A stretch of 64,000 nucleotides of DNA, from NCBI RefSeq assembly GCF_030687395.1, contig NZ_CP117430.1, positions 930,001 through 994,000 of the forward strand, in the 5' to 3' direction. Position 1 is the first letter of the stretch; every line of letters begins with the position of its first letter. The notes below the pieces were generated by a model, which worked only from the letters and a program-made list of their open reading frames with translations, was not told the DNA's origin and searched no databases. Positions 8,488 to 18,723 of this stretch are shown piece after piece. Position numbers and translations under genes: made by a program. Origin of the DNA: Pseudomonas wuhanensis (lineage in GTDB: Bacteria; Pseudomonadota; Gammaproteobacteria; Pseudomonadales; Pseudomonadaceae).

Positions 8488-9588
8488 ATGAGCAGGCAAC
8501 AGCAAGTGGTGATTGTCGGTGGCGGGGTGATTGGCCTGCTGACGGCGTTCAATCTCGCGTCCGAAGTGCAGAGCGTGGTGCTGCTGGACCGTTCGAATGT
8601 CGGTCAAGAGTCGTCCTGGGCCGGAGGCGGAATCGTTTCGCCCCTCTACCCATGGCGCTACAGCCCGGCGGTCACTGCGTTGGCTCATTGGTCCCAGGAT
8701 TTTTATCCACAGCTGGCGGAACGCCTGTTCGCCGCCACGGGTGTCGATCCTGAAGTGCACACCACCGGGTTGTACTGGCTGGATCTGGATGACGAAGCCG
8801 AAGCGCTCGCCTGGGCCAAACGGGAAAACCGTCCGCTGAAGGCTGTGGATATCTCTGCGGCCCACGATGCGGTGCCGGTATTGGGCGCCGGTTTTTCGCG
8901 GGCGATCTACATGGCCGATGTGGCCAATGTGCGTAATCCACGGCTGGTGAAATCTCTCAAGGCAGCGTTGCTGGCGCTGCCGAACGTGACGATTCATGAG
9001 CAGTGCGAAGTCAGCGGGTTTATCCATGAAGGCGCTGCGGTGGTCGGGGTACAGACCTCGATGGGGGCCATTGCGGGTGATCAGGTGGTTTTGACGGCAG
9101 GGGCCTGGAGCGGTGACTTGCTGAAAAGCCTGGGCCTGGAGTTGCCGGTCGAACCGGTCAAAGGCCAGATGATTCTCTACAAGTGCGCGGCGGACTTCCT
9201 TCCAAGCATGGTCTTGGCCAAGGGGCGTTATGCCATTCCCCGGCGCGATGGACACATTCTGATCGGCAGTACGCTGGAGCATGAAGGCTTCGACAAGACG
9301 CCGACCGACACCGCGCTGGAAAGCCTGAAGGCCTCGGCGGTGGAGTTGATTCCGGCGCTCGCGGATGCCGAGGTGGTGGGGCATTGGGCCGGGTTGCGGC
9401 CAGGGTCGCCGGAGGGGATTCCCTATATTGGCCGGGTGCCGGGATTTGACGGGCTCTGGCTCAACTGCGGGCATTACCGCAATGGGTTGGTGCTGGCGCC
9501 TGCGTCGTGTCAGTTGTTTGCGGATGTGATGCTAGGGCGGGCGCCGATTATCGATCCTGCGCCGTATGCGCCGGCCGGACGTATCTGA
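8488..9588 (+). CDS. thiO: Glycine oxidase ThiO (FAD-dependent)
   Basis: A 366-residue flavoprotein of the DAO family that oxidises glycine to iminoglyoxylate for the thiazole half of thiamine in aerobes. The dinucleotide-binding motif VVIVGGGVIGLLTAFNLA opens the protein, followed by DRSNVGQESSWAGGGIVSPLYPWRY, the ThiO-specific FAD region. C-terminal GHWAGLRPGSPEGIPYIGRVPG and CGHYRNGLVLAPA are conserved FAD/substrate blocks. The ATG at 8488 removes a short unconvincing extension. It lies alone after pilE, a conserved position in Pseudomonas; the preceding spacing of 58 bp leaves room for its own promoter. Confidence 0.93.
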   Translation: MSRQQQVVIVGGGVIGLLTAFNLASEVQSVVLLDRSNVGQESSWAGGGIVSPLYPWRYSPAVTALAHWSQDFYPQLAERLFAATGVDPEVHTTGLYWLDLDDEAEALAWAKRENRPLKAVDISAAHDAVPVLGAGFSRAIYMADVANVRNPRLVKSLKAALLALPNVTIHEQCEVSGFIHEGAAVVGVQTSMGAIAGDQVVLTAGAWSGDLLKSLGLELPVEPVKGQMILYKCAADFLPSMVLAKGRYAIPRRDGHILIGSTLEHEGFDKTPTDTALESLKASAVELIPALADAEVVGHWAGLRPGSPEGIPYIGRVPGFDGLWLNCGHYRNGLVLAPASCQLFADVMLGRAPIIDPAPYAPAGRI

Positions 9589-9591
9589 CAG

Positions 9592-9690
9592 AAGATCAAA
9601 AGATCGCAGCCTTCGGCAGCTCCTTGTACCGGTTCGATGTCCAGCCGCAATATTTGTGGTGAACGCGATCAATGGAGGAGCGATCTTTTA
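9592..9690. repeat. REP-like sequence between thiO and pilR
   Basis: Contains the AAGATCGCAGCCTTCGGCAGC element widespread in Pseudomonas intergenic DNA at about 9599-9620, and an inverted CGATCTTTT at about 9680-9688 that pairs with AAAAGATCG at 9597-9605. It separates the convergent thiO and pilR genes and may act as a shared transcription stop. Confidence 0.55.
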
Positions 9691-9695
9691 ACGGT

Positions 9696-11036
9696 TCAAT
9701 CCAGCCCCAATTTCTTCAGCCTGTAACGCATCGACCGAAACGACAGATTCAACCGCTGAGCCGCCGCCGTGCGGTTCCAGCGGGTTTCTTCCAGGGCCTG
9801 GAGGATGAGTTTGCGTTCGACGTTTTCCAGATAGGCTTCCAGGTTGTCGATCTGCGTCAGGTCCGGCACGTCGCTGTCCGAATTGCAGTTACCTTCCACC
9901 AATCGTAGGTCGCTGGCTTCGATTTGTTTGTTCTCGCACAAGGTGTGCGCCCGCTCAAGCATGTTCTCCAATTCCCGCACGTTTCCTGGAAAACGATAGC
10001 TTTTCAGTGCGTCGAGGGCTTGCGGATGGAGTTTTGCAGCGGGTTGGCCAGTGCCAGTCGCCAGTCGCTTGAGCATATTGTTGGCCAGAAGCTCAATGTC
10101 GTCGCGGCGTTCGCGCAAGGGCGGCACCCGCAGCTCGATCACGTTCAGACGGTAGTACAAGTCCTGGCGAAAGCGTTCGGCGGTGACTTCGGTATCGAGG
10201 TCTTTGTGGGTGGCGCAGAGGATACGCACATCGACCACGGTTTCCTGCTGCCCACCGATGCTGCGAACGGCTTTCTCCTGAATCGCCCGCAACAGCTTGA
10301 CCTGCATCGCCAGCGGCAGGTCAGCCACTTCGTCGAGGAACAAAGTGCCGCCCTGGGCCGCCTGGAACAGCCCGGGTTTGTCTTCGATGGCGCCGCTGAA
10401 ACTGCCTTTGCGATGGCCGAAAAATTCGCTTTCCATCAATTCCGACGGAATCGCCCCACAGTTCACCGGCACGAATGGTCGGGTGGCGCGTGGGCCTTGA
10501 TCGTGGATCAGTCGAGCGACCAGCTCCTTGCCGCTGCCGGACTCGCCGCTGATGTACACCGGAGCCTGGCTGCGGGCCAGTTTGTCGATTTGCTTGCGCA
10601 GGCTGCGCATTGGCAGTGAGTCGCCCAGTAGACGACGGTCGATGGCACTGCTGGCGCCGCCTGGCGCAGGCAAACTCAGCGCGCAGGTGACCAGTTCGCG
10701 CAGGCGGGTGAGGTCGACCGGTTTGGTCAGAAAGTCGAAGGCGCCAGCCTTGAGGGCGTTGATTGCCGTCTCCAGGCTGCCGTAGGCGGTGATCATCGCC
10801 ACTGGCACTTGCGCATAGCGCTGCTGGATGTGCTGCACCAGCGCCAGACCGGTGCCGTCGGGCAGGCGCATGTCGGTCAGGCACAGGTCGAACGTCTCCC
10901 GTGCCAGCAGTGCTTGCGCTTCTGCGAGGTTGCGGGCGCTGAAGGTGTCGAGTTTCATCCGTCCCAGGGTGATTTCCAGGAGTTCGCGGATATCCGGCTC
11001 ATCATCGACGATCAGGATTTTTTGCCGTGGGCTCAT
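9696..11036 (-). CDS. pilR: Sigma-54 response regulator PilR
   Basis: NtrC-type regulator of 446 residues that activates sigma-54 transcription of pilA. Receiver domain at 1-120 with phospho-acceptor Asp55 (CLTDMRLPDG); AAA+ domain with Walker A GESGSGKE, sigma-54 contact loop GSFSGA (variant of GAFTGA), and Walker B GGTLFLDEVADL; C-terminal Fis-type helix-turn-helix in WNRTAAAQRLNLSFRSMRYRL. The start at 11036 lies two bases after the pilS stop, so the pair is one operon. It is the partner of PilS just upstream. Confidence 0.95.
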   Translation of the reverse strand: MSPRQKILIVDDEPDIRELLEITLGRMKLDTFSARNLAEAQALLARETFDLCLTDMRLPDGTGLALVQHIQQRYAQVPVAMITAYGSLETAINALKAGAFDFLTKPVDLTRLRELVTCALSLPAPGGASSAIDRRLLGDSLPMRSLRKQIDKLARSQAPVYISGESGSGKELVARLIHDQGPRATRPFVPVNCGAIPSELMESEFFGHRKGSFSGAIEDKPGLFQAAQGGTLFLDEVADLPLAMQVKLLRAIQEKAVRSIGGQQETVVDVRILCATHKDLDTEVTAERFRQDLYYRLNVIELRVPPLRERRDDIELLANNMLKRLATGTGQPAAKLHPQALDALKSYRFPGNVRELENMLERAHTLCENKQIEASDLRLVEGNCNSDSDVPDLTQIDNLEAYLENVERKLILQALEETRWNRTAAAQRLNLSFRSMRYRLKKLGLD

Positions 11037-11038
11037 GT

Positions 11039-12649
11039 TCAACTTTGTTTCCGTCCGTGAGCAAAGGTGATGCGAAAGCAGCCGCCGCCTTGGCGTGGTT
11101 TGAAGTCTAGGCGGGCCTGATTGCTTTCGCACAGCTCACGGGACAGATAAAGCCCCAGGCCAGTGCCCTGGCTGCTGGTGGTGAAGAACGGTTCGAACAA
11201 ATGCGAGCGCTGGTCCGGTGCCACGCCGGGGCCATCATCCAGAACTTCAAGGGTCGGCAACTGGCTGTCCGAGTCAATGAACAACTCGAGCCAGGCCTGT
11301 GCCCGATCATGGTTCAGGGCGCTATGGCGCCAGGCGTTGCGCAGCAGATTGTCGAGAATCTGGGTCAGCTGATTCGGATCCATCAGGGTTTTGAAGTCTC
11401 CGGAACCGATGCGCAGGTGAATTTGATGACGTTCGGTCGCTCCTTCGCGGGTTTCAGCGACGAAATGCTCCAACCACGGCCGCAGATCCAGCCGTTGCGG
11501 CACGGTTTGCTGGCGACGGGACAGTTGCAGGACGTTTTCGATTACCCGATTCATTCGCTGAGAGTGGTCTTGAATAATCTGTGTCAGACGCCGATCCGCG
11601 CTGTTCAGTTCCTCGGATTCCTGTAGTAACTGGGCGGCATGACTAATGGCACCCAGTGGATTGCGGATCTCATGGGCAATACCCGCAGTCAGGCGACCGA
11701 GGGCGGCGAGTTTCAGTTGCTGGGCCTGTTGGGCGATTTGGGCGAGGTCTTCGAGAAAAACCAGCGTCTGGTGGTGCGGGCTTTGGTCCAGGGCAATAAA
11801 GCTTGGTTGCAGCTCCAGCCCATTACTGGCGATTTTCAAGCTTTGCGGGCGCAAAGTCGGATTGTTGAACCACAGTTGGAGCCGCTCGACCAACGCCATC
11901 GAATAGTCGTCGATCAACTCGCCATCGAGTTTTTCCTGCCCCAGCAAGGTCAAGGCGCTGTGATTGGCCAGTTGCACACACCGTTGGTCGTCGAGCACCA
12001 GAATGCCTGTGCGCATGCGTTGCAGGATCAGTGCGTTGAGGGCTTCGAGGCCGAGCACTTCGCTAGCCCGCTGCTCGGCGAGGGTTTCGCTGACTTCCAG
12101 CCTTCGGATCAAGCCTTGCACCAACAATGCTGCGGCAAAACACAGGGCGCCGAGAGTGCCGACTTGCAGGTAATCGTTGGGACTGGTGGGGTGGCTGAAG
12201 CTCAGAAGGAAGCTCAACCCCACGATGCCGAGGGCGCCAACTGCCGCAATCAGCAGGCCGATACGCCCGGGCAGCAGGGTATTGCTGATGACCACCGACA
12301 CGATCAACAGGTTGCCGATGGCGCTAGGCATGCCGCCAGCGGCATAGAACAGGCCGCATAGCAGCAGGACATCGACCAGCGCCAGGCTGAACAACTGCGT
12401 CGGGCGCCGGGTGTTCCCCTGAAAGACCACCAGCAGGATATTCAGCACCAGGTACAACCAGCTGCCGTTACGCAGCAAGTCGTCATTGGCGAACGTCAGC
12501 AACTGGTTGTCCATGTTGCTGGAGATCAACAGCACCAAGGTGATGCCGATGCTTAAACGGTAGAGGTGATAGAGGCGCAGCAGCCGCTGGGCCTGTTTGT
12601 TGCCGGGACTGGAGGTCTCAGCGATCACTGGAGCCCGGGCCTTGCTCAA
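11039..12649 (-). CDS. pilS: Sensor histidine kinase PilS
   Basis: Inner-membrane kinase controlling PilR. The N-terminal 180 residues hold about six hydrophobic segments starting LYRLSIGITLVLLIS; a PAS-like region follows, then the HisKA box LTAGIAHEIRNPLGAISHA and a HATPase_c domain with N box DNLLRNAWRHS and GTGLGLYLSRELCE. The start is uncertain: the TTG at 12649 gives 536 residues and overlaps the upstream gene by 32 bp, while GTG at 12628 gives a shorter overlap and matches the N-terminus I recall for P. aeruginosa PilS better. Transcribed with pilR. Confidence 0.93.
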   Translation of the reverse strand: MSKARAPVIAETSSPGNKQAQRLLRLYHLYRLSIGITLVLLISSNMDNQLLTFANDDLLRNGSWLYLVLNILLVVFQGNTRRPTQLFSLALVDVLLLCGLFYAAGGMPSAIGNLLIVSVVISNTLLPGRIGLLIAAVGALGIVGLSFLLSFSHPTSPNDYLQVGTLGALCFAAALLVQGLIRRLEVSETLAEQRASEVLGLEALNALILQRMRTGILVLDDQRCVQLANHSALTLLGQEKLDGELIDDYSMALVERLQLWFNNPTLRPQSLKIASNGLELQPSFIALDQSPHHQTLVFLEDLAQIAQQAQQLKLAALGRLTAGIAHEIRNPLGAISHAAQLLQESEELNSADRRLTQIIQDHSQRMNRVIENVLQLSRRQQTVPQRLDLRPWLEHFVAETREGATERHQIHLRIGSGDFKTLMDPNQLTQILDNLLRNAWRHSALNHDRAQAWLELFIDSDSQLPTLEVLDDGPGVAPDQRSHLFEPFFTTSSQGTGLGLYLSRELCESNQARLDFKPRQGGGCFRITFAHGRKQS

Positions 12650-12851
12650 GATGAGCCTGGCTGCAATACCACTGTTGTTCGAGTTTCAGCGCACGGTCGC
12701 GGGGCAGATGTACGCCGCAATGAGCGCAACGGACCATGGGTGGAGCATCTTGCTCTCGCGGCGAGTTGGCGCCCGAAGCCGGGGCCTTGAACTTGCGCCA
12801 GAGCCATACCGCAGCGGCAATCAGGGCGATCCAGAACAATAAACGAAGCAT
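12618..12851 (-). CDS. PP0621-family small zinc-ribbon membrane protein
   Basis: A 77-residue protein starting at 12851. One N-terminal membrane helix (MLRLLFWIALIAAAVWLWRKF) is followed by a cytoplasmic zinc-ribbon-like motif MVRCAHCGVHLPRDRAL and a second Cys-x-x-His (WYCSQAHLE). This is the short PP0621 family found upstream of pilS in pseudomonads. It overlaps pilS, suggesting co-transcription and perhaps a role linked to PilS. Function is unknown. Confidence 0.85.
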   Translation of the reverse strand: MLRLLFWIALIAAAVWLWRKFKAPASGANSPREQDAPPMVRCAHCGVHLPRDRALKLEQQWYCSQAHLEQGPGSSDR

Positions 12852-12940
12852 GGTGAGCTGCTTTTTGACTAATGATGGGCAGTTAGCCAAGGACGGGTCA
12901 GGCGCACAGCGCAATACGCTCACCCCTGAAATCCGGTAAT

Positions 12941-12968
12941 AAAAAAGGCGCCTCGAAAGGCGCCTTTT
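12941..12968 (-). terminator. Rho-independent terminator after bamD
   Basis: The stem GGCGCC with flanking A/T runs (AAAAAAGGCGCC, loop TCGAAA, GGCGCCTTTT) lies 18 bp past the bamD stop. Read on the minus strand it ends in a T-tract. It separates bamD from the PP0621-pilS-pilR transcript, which starts downstream on the same strand. Confidence 0.85.
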
Positions 12969-12985
12969 CGGCACAACACTCAGCG

Positions 12986-14008
12986 TCAGTCGAACACGCC
13001 GAAGGTCATGTAGCTGAACCACGAGCGGTCGGTGGTATTGGCTTCGGACTCGTGTTCCTCTTCTTCGATCACATCGCCGTTTTCATCTTTAGGCTTGAGC
13101 TCGTTCGGAATCGAGTCCTTGGCATCCTGGAACTGCCTCTGCACGTCCTGGTTGGCGCGGGTTTCACCTGGCGGCAACGGCGGACGGGATTCGATCAGGC
13201 CCAGGGTGGCCTTGCTCAGCCACGAACGGTTGTCGGCTTCGTCCTTCGAGGGCACGAACTGACCGTCTACCAGGCTTGGGTGGTTCGGGTAGTTGAGCTT
13301 CAGGGTTTCGAGGCTGGTTGCGGCCAGTTCGTCCAGGTGCAGGCGCTGGTAGGCTTCAGTCATCACCGCCAGGCCGTCACCGACCGATGGGGTTTCCTGG
13401 AAGTTTTCCACCACGTAACGACCACGGTTCGCGGCGGCGACATAGGCCTGACGGGTCAGGTAGTAGTCAGCAACGTGAATCTCGTAGGAAGCCAGCAGGT
13501 TGCGCAGGTAGATCATGCGCTGCTTGGCGTCCGGCGAGTAGCGGCTGTTCGGGAAGCGGCTGGTCAGCTGCGCGAACTCGTTGTAGGAGTCGCGAGCAGC
13601 GCCTGGGTCACGCTTGGTCATGTCCAGCGGCAGGAAGCGCGCCAGCAGGCCGACGTCCTGGTCGAAGGAGGTCAGACCCTTGAGGTAGTAGGCGTAATCC
13701 ACGTTCGGGTGCTGCGGGTGCAGACGAATGAATCGCTCGGCGGCGGACTTCGCAGCCTCAGGCTCGGAGTTCTTGTAGTTGGCGTAGATGAGCTCGAGTT
13801 GAGCCTGATCGGCGTAGCGACCGAACGGATAACGCGACTCCAGCGCCTTCAGCTTGGCTGTGGCGGCGGTGTAGCTATTGTTGTCCAGATCGTGCTGAGC
13901 CTGCTGGTACAGCTCGACTTCGCTCAGGTTTTCGTCTACGACTTCCTTCGATGAGCAAGCAGCGGTCAATGCGAGGATGGCGATCAGCAGCAGGTGTTTC
14001 ACTTGCAT
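12986..14008 (-). CDS. bamD: Outer membrane assembly lipoprotein BamD (ComL)
   Basis: Essential part of the BAM complex that inserts beta-barrel proteins into the outer membrane. The start at 14008 gives 340 residues with a lipoprotein signal [18 protein letters not shown]; the lipidated residue is Cys18. TPR helices follow ([58 protein letters not shown]). The C-terminal 80 residues are an acidic extension rich in Glu/Asp ending [12 protein letters not shown], seen in Pseudomonas BamD. Divergent from rluD, as is usual. Confidence 0.96.
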   Translation of the reverse strand: MQVKHLLLIAILALTAACSSKEVVDENLSEVELYQQAQHDLDNNSYTAATAKLKALESRYPFGRYADQAQLELIYANYKNSEPEAAKSAAERFIRLHPQHPNVDYAYYLKGLTSFDQDVGLLARFLPLDMTKRDPGAARDSYNEFAQLTSRFPNSRYSPDAKQRMIYLRNLLASYEIHVADYYLTRQAYVAAANRGRYVVENFQETPSVGDGLAVMTEAYQRLHLDELAATSLETLKLNYPNHPSLVDGQFVPSKDEADNRSWLSKATLGLIESRPPLPPGETRANQDVQRQFQDAKDSIPNELKPKDENGDVIEEEEHESEANTTDRSWFSYMTFGVFD

Positions 14009-14160
14009 GGCGGCTTGCGTCCCTATGACGGCCGCTGTCTTGGGCGGGGCCGTCCTGTTATGATGAGCGCCCCGTTGAAAAAGCCTCGGGGCAAAAGACG
14101 CCGTATTTAACCACAAGCGCGCAGCCGAAACCAAAGGCTGTGCCGACGCCTAGTCTGAGC

Positions 14161-15123
14161 ATGTCCGATAAAATTGAACTTCGCGCAGAGGTGCCGTCCG
14201 AATTGGGCGGCCAACGCCTCGATCAAGTCGCCGCACAACTATTCGCTGAGCACTCGCGCTCGCGCCTTTCCGCCTGGATCAAAGACGGCCGCCTGACTGT
14301 GGATGGGGCGGTTATCCGCCCGCGAGACATCGTTCACGGTGGCGCCATTCTTGAACTGACTGCCGAGCAGGAAGCTCAGGGCGAATGGATCGCTCAAGAC
14401 ATCGAGCTGGACATCGTCTATGAAGATGACGACATCCTGGTGATCAACAAGCCTGCGGGCCTGGTGGTGCATCCGGCTGCCGGTCATGCTGACGGCACCT
14501 TGCTCAACGCCTTGCTGCACCACGTGCCGGACATCATCAATGTGCCCCGCGCCGGTATCGTACATCGCCTGGACAAGGACACCACCGGTCTGATGGTGGT
14601 GGCCAAGACCATTCAGGCGCAGACACAGCTTGTCACGCAATTGCAGAGCCGCAGCGTCAGCCGGATCTATGAGTGCATCGTGATCGGTGTGGTGACGGCC
14701 GGCGGCAAGATCAACGCGCCGATCGGTCGCCATGGCCAGCAACGCCAGCGCATGGCCGTGATGGAAGGTGGCAAGCAAGCCGTCAGCCATTACCGCGTGC
14801 TCGAGCGTTTCCGTTCCCACACTCACGTCCGGGTGAAGCTGGAAACCGGTCGTACGCACCAGATTCGCGTGCACATGGCGCACATCAACTACCCGTTGGT
14901 CGGAGATCCTGCCTATGGCGGCCGTTTCCGTATTCCGCCGGCCGCCAGTGTGACCATGGTCGAATCCCTGAAGAATTTCCCGCGTCAGGCGCTGCATGCG
15001 CGGTTCCTGGAGCTGGATCACCCGACCACCGGTAAACGCATGAGCTGGGAATCGCCACTGCCCGACGATTTCGTCTGGTTGCTGACACTGCTCAAGCAAG
15101 ACCGTGAGGCGTTCATCGGATGA
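14161..15123 (+). CDS. rluD: 23S rRNA pseudouridine synthase RluD
   Basis: Makes pseudouridines at 1911, 1915 and 1917 in helix 69 of 23S rRNA. The 320-residue protein has an N-terminal S4 domain (LGGQRLDQVAAQLFAEHSRSRLSAWIKDGRLTVDG) and the RluA-type catalytic domain with GIVHRLDKDTTGLMV, where Asp is the catalytic nucleophile, and RTHQIRVHMAHI. The ATG at 14161 is chosen over an upstream GTG because MSDKIEL is the usual beginning. Its stop overlaps the pgeF start (ATGA). Confidence 0.96.
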   Translation: MSDKIELRAEVPSELGGQRLDQVAAQLFAEHSRSRLSAWIKDGRLTVDGAVIRPRDIVHGGAILELTAEQEAQGEWIAQDIELDIVYEDDDILVINKPAGLVVHPAAGHADGTLLNALLHHVPDIINVPRAGIVHRLDKDTTGLMVVAKTIQAQTQLVTQLQSRSVSRIYECIVIGVVTAGGKINAPIGRHGQQRQRMAVMEGGKQAVSHYRVLERFRSHTHVRVKLETGRTHQIRVHMAHINYPLVGDPAYGGRFRIPPAASVTMVESLKNFPRQALHARFLELDHPTTGKRMSWESPLPDDFVWLLTLLKQDREAFIG

Positions 15124-15845
15124 GTGACTGGCTGATTCCCGACTGGCCTGCGCCTGCCGGGGTGAAAGCCTGCGTTACCACCCGTGCGGGCGGCGTCAGT
15201 CTGGCGCCGTTCGACAGCCTCAACCTGGGCGATCATGTCGACGATAGCCCCGAAGCCGTCGCCGAGAATCGCCGTCGCCTCACCGATCGTTTCTCTATTC
15301 AACCCGCCTGGTTAAAGCAGGTTCACGGCATTGTCGTGGCCCAAGCGGATCCAAGCCTGGTCGCCACCGCTGACGCCAGCTGGACGGCTACACCCGGTAT
15401 CGCTTGCACCGCGATGACCGCCGACTGCCTTCCGGCGCTGTTTTGCGACCGTGCCGGCACCCGCGTCGCTGCCGCCCATGCCGGTTGGCGCGGGTTGGCG
15501 GCGGGTGTGCTGGAAGCGACCCTCGACAGTCTGGCCGTGCCGCCTGAAGACGTGCTGGTCTGGCTTGGCCCGGCCATTGGCCCACAAGCCTTTGAAGTTG
15601 GCCCGGAAGTGCGCGAAACCTTCGTCGAGCAATTGCCTGAAGCCGCCAAAGCCTTTGTGCCGAGCCAAAACGCCGGCAAGTTCATGGCTGACATCTATGA
15701 GTTGGCGCGTTTGCGTCTGGCCGCTCGCGGGGTTACCGCTGTTTATGGTGGCGGTTTCTGCACCGTGACCGATCCACGCTTCTTTTCTTACCGCCGCAGT
15801 CCTCGCACCGGCCGGTTTGCCTCTCTGATCTGGCTCAAGCGCTAG
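15120..15845 (+). CDS. pgeF: Purine nucleoside/peptidoglycan-editing factor PgeF (YfiH, laccase-domain)
   Basis: A 241-residue laccase-domain (DUF152/YfiH) protein. Conserved metal-site motifs are visible: KQVHG near residue 63, MTADCLPALFCD and AAAHAGWRGLAAGVLEAT, and CTVTDPRFFSYRR near the end. The family has been given polyphenol oxidase, purine nucleoside phosphorylase/adenosine deaminase and cell-wall editing roles. It is translationally coupled to rluD and followed by clpB, the standard Pseudomonas order. Confidence 0.93.
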   Translation: MSDWLIPDWPAPAGVKACVTTRAGGVSLAPFDSLNLGDHVDDSPEAVAENRRRLTDRFSIQPAWLKQVHGIVVAQADPSLVATADASWTATPGIACTAMTADCLPALFCDRAGTRVAAAHAGWRGLAAGVLEATLDSLAVPPEDVLVWLGPAIGPQAFEVGPEVRETFVEQLPEAAKAFVPSQNAGKFMADIYELARLRLAARGVTAVYGGGFCTVTDPRFFSYRRSPRTGRFASLIWLKR

Positions 15846-15875
15846 ACTTCTCTGATCTGCATCAACTCCACGACG

Positions 15876-15904
15876 CTTGAATCTCCCAGAATCGACCACA
15901 TCTA
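15876..15904 (+). promoter_or_regulatory. Heat-shock (sigma-32) promoter for clpB
   Basis: CTTGAAT at 15876-15882, a 13-bp spacer and CCACATCTA at 15896-15904 match the sigma-32 consensus (CTTGAAA and CCCCATNTA) with one mismatch in each box. It lies 70 bp upstream of the clpB start, the expected place for a heat-shock promoter. Confidence 0.8.
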
Positions 15905-15974
15905 TAGCGGTATCTGGCAGGTTTCTTCATTCAGGATGTTTATAGGTCCGGCCTGCTCAAAAGGAAGGTGACCC

Positions 15975-18539
15975 ATGCGTATAGACCGTTTAACCAGCAA
16001 GTTGCAGTTAGCCTTGTCCGACGCCCAATCTCTGGCCGTCGGCCTCGATCATCCGGCCATTGAGCCGGCGCATTTGATGCAGGCCATGCTTGAACAGCAG
16101 GGTGGTTCGATCAAACCCCTGCTGATGCAGGTGGGTTTTGACGTCAACAGCTTGCGTAAAGAGCTGACCAAAGCCCTCGATCAGCTGCCGAAAATCCAGA
16201 ACCCCACCGGCGACGTGAACATGTCGCAGGATCTGGCGCGCCTGCTCAATCAGGCTGACCGCCTGGCCCAGCAGAAGGGTGATCAATTCATCTCCAGCGA
16301 ACTGGTGTTGCTCGCCGCCATGGATGAGAACAGCAAGCTCGGCAAATTGTTGCTGGGCCAGGGCGTTAGCAAGAAAGCCCTGGAAAACGCGATCAACAAC
16401 CTGCGCGGTGGAGAGGCAGTCAATGATGCCAACCACGAAGAGTCACGCCAGGCGCTCGACAAGTACACCATTGACCTGACCAAGCGCGCCGAAGAAGGCA
16501 AGCTCGATCCAGTGATCGGCCGTGACGACGAAATTCGCCGCACCATTCAGGTCCTGCAACGCCGCACCAAGAACAACCCGGTACTGATCGGTGAGCCTGG
16601 CGTGGGTAAAACCGCCATCGCCGAAGGCCTGGCCCAGCGCATCATCAACGGCGAAGTGCCGGATGGCCTGAGAGGCAAGCGTCTGTTGTCCCTCGACATG
16701 GGCGCTTTGATTGCCGGTGCCAAATACCGCGGCGAGTTCGAAGAGCGCCTCAAATCCCTGCTCAACGAACTGTCGAAGCAGGAAGGGCAGATCATTCTGT
16801 TCATCGACGAACTGCACACCATGGTCGGCGCCGGTAAAGGCGAAGGCTCGATGGACGCCGGCAACATGCTCAAGCCTGCCTTGGCTCGTGGTGAACTGCA
16901 CTGCGTCGGCGCGACCACGCTCAACGAGTACCGCCAATATATAGAGAAGGACGCGGCTCTCGAGCGGCGCTTCCAGAAAGTCTTGGTGGATGAACCGAGC
17001 GAAGAAGACACCATCGCCATCCTGCGTGGCCTGAAAGAGCGTTACGAGGTTCACCACAAGGTGGCGATCACCGACGGCGCGATCATCGCCGCGGCCAAGC
17101 TCAGTCATCGCTACATCACCGACCGTCAGCTGCCGGACAAAGCCATCGACCTGATCGACGAAGCCGCCAGCCGCATCCGCATGGAGATCGACTCCAAGCC
17201 GGAAGTGCTGGACCGTCTGGAGCGTCGCCTGATTCAGCTGAAGGTGGAATCCCAGGCGCTGAAGAAAGAAAGCGACGACGCGGCGAAGAAACGTCTGGAG
17301 AAATTGCAGGAAGAAATCGTTCGTCACGAGCGTGAATATTCGGACCTCGAAGAAATCTGGAACTCGGAAAAAGCCGAAGTCCAGGGTTCGGCACAGATCC
17401 AGCAAAAGATCGAACAGTCCCGTCAGGAGCTGGAAGCCGCACGCCGTAAGGGCGACTTGAATCGCATGGCCGAGTTGCAATACGGGGTGATCCCGGACCT
17501 GGAGCGCAGCCTGCAAATGGTCGATCAGCATGGCAAAAGCGAAAACCAGCTACTGCGCAGCAAGGTAACTGAAGAAGAGATCGCCGAAGTCGTGTCGAAG
17601 TGGACCGGCATCCCCGTGGCGAAAATGCTCGAGGGCGAGCGCGAAAAACTGATGAAGATGGAAAGCCTGCTGCACCAGCGTGTGATCGGCCAGGACGAAG
17701 CAGTGATCGCGGTCTCCAACGCAGTGCGGCGTTCCCGTGCCGGGTTGTCCGATCCGAATCGCCCGAGCGGTTCGTTCATGTTCCTCGGCCCGACTGGTGT
17801 CGGTAAAACCGAGTTGTGCAAGGCGCTGGCCGAGTTCCTGTTCGATACCGAAGAGGCGATGGTGCGGATCGACATGTCCGAGTTCATGGAGAAACATTCC
17901 GTGGCTCGACTGATCGGCGCGCCACCGGGCTACGTGGGCTATGAAGAGGGCGGTTACCTGACCGAGGCGGTGCGTCGCAAGCCTTATTCGGTGATCCTCC
18001 TGGACGAGGTCGAGAAGGCCCACCCGGATGTGTTCAACATTTTGCTGCAAGTGCTCGAAGATGGCCGTTTGACCGACAGCCATGGCCGCACGGTGGATTT
18101 CAAAAATACCGTGATCGTCATGACCTCCAACCTCGGTTCGGTGCAGATTCAGGAGCTGGTAGGGGATCGCGAAGCGCAGCGCGCGGCGGTGATGGATGCG
18201 ATTTCCACGCACTTCCGGCCGGAGTTCATCAACCGGGTCGACGAAGTGGTGATTTTCGAGCCGCTGGCTCGGGATCAGATCGCCGGCATTACCGAGATCC
18301 AGTTGGGTCGCCTGCGTAGTCGCCTGACCGAGCGTGAGCTGAAGCTTGAGCTGAGTCCGGAAGCGATGGATAAGCTGATCGCCGTCGGTTACGACCCGGT
18401 CTATGGCGCACGGCCGCTCAAACGGGCGATCCAGCGCTGGATCGAGAACCCGTTGGCACAGCTGATTCTGTCGGGTCGATTCATGCCCGGGGAGACCGCC
18501 AAAGGTGTGGTGGAGAACGACGAAATCGTCTTTGTCTGA
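15975..18539 (+). CDS. clpB: ATP-dependent disaggregase ClpB (Hsp104 family)
   Basis: An 854-residue AAA+ chaperone that pulls proteins out of aggregates with DnaK. N-terminal Clp_N repeats (1-150), AAA1 with Walker [10 protein letters not shown] and arginine-finger region, a coiled-coil middle domain (about 410-520) that contacts DnaK, AAA2 with GPTGVGKTE and Walker [14 protein letters not shown], and a C-terminal D2-small domain. Pore-loop [12 protein letters not shown] and GYVGYEEGG are present. The RBS is AAGGAAGGTG before ATG 15975. Single-gene transcript with the sigma-32 promoter upstream and a terminator downstream. Confidence 0.98.
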   Translation: MRIDRLTSKLQLALSDAQSLAVGLDHPAIEPAHLMQAMLEQQGGSIKPLLMQVGFDVNSLRKELTKALDQLPKIQNPTGDVNMSQDLARLLNQADRLAQQKGDQFISSELVLLAAMDENSKLGKLLLGQGVSKKALENAINNLRGGEAVNDANHEESRQALDKYTIDLTKRAEEGKLDPVIGRDDEIRRTIQVLQRRTKNNPVLIGEPGVGKTAIAEGLAQRIINGEVPDGLRGKRLLSLDMGALIAGAKYRGEFEERLKSLLNELSKQEGQIILFIDELHTMVGAGKGEGSMDAGNMLKPALARGELHCVGATTLNEYRQYIEKDAALERRFQKVLVDEPSEEDTIAILRGLKERYEVHHKVAITDGAIIAAAKLSHRYITDRQLPDKAIDLIDEAASRIRMEIDSKPEVLDRLERRLIQLKVESQALKKESDDAAKKRLEKLQEEIVRHEREYSDLEEIWNSEKAEVQGSAQIQQKIEQSRQELEAARRKGDLNRMAELQYGVIPDLERSLQMVDQHGKSENQLLRSKVTEEEIAEVVSKWTGIPVAKMLEGEREKLMKMESLLHQRVIGQDEAVIAVSNAVRRSRAGLSDPNRPSGSFMFLGPTGVGKTELCKALAEFLFDTEEAMVRIDMSEFMEKHSVARLIGAPPGYVGYEEGGYLTEAVRRKPYSVILLDEVEKAHPDVFNILLQVLEDGRLTDSHGRTVDFKNTVIVMTSNLGSVQIQELVGDREAQRAAVMDAISTHFRPEFINRVDEVVIFEPLARDQIAGITEIQLGRLRSRLTERELKLELSPEAMDKLIAVGYDPVYGARPLKRAIQRWIENPLAQLILSGRFMPGETAKGVVENDEIVFV

Positions 18540-18564
18540 TCCACGGCGGCAACAAAATGAAAGA

Positions 18565-18590
18565 GGCCTCGCATTGCGAGGCCTTTTTTT
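18565..18590 (+). terminator. Rho-independent terminator after clpB
   Basis: Stem GGCCTCGC / GCGAGGCC with a three-base loop is followed by seven Ts, 26 bp past the clpB stop codon. Confidence 0.92.
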
Positions 18591-18723
18591 CGCCAGGCTG
18601 TTGAACTCAAAGGAAAAGGCTTGTAAAGTGCGCCCCGCAGTAAGTCACCCCAAGGGGTTTCTGCTCCCCAAGCAGGAATCTGAAATAAGTTGCAAATCAT
18701 TAACTTGAAAGCAATTTAGGGGG

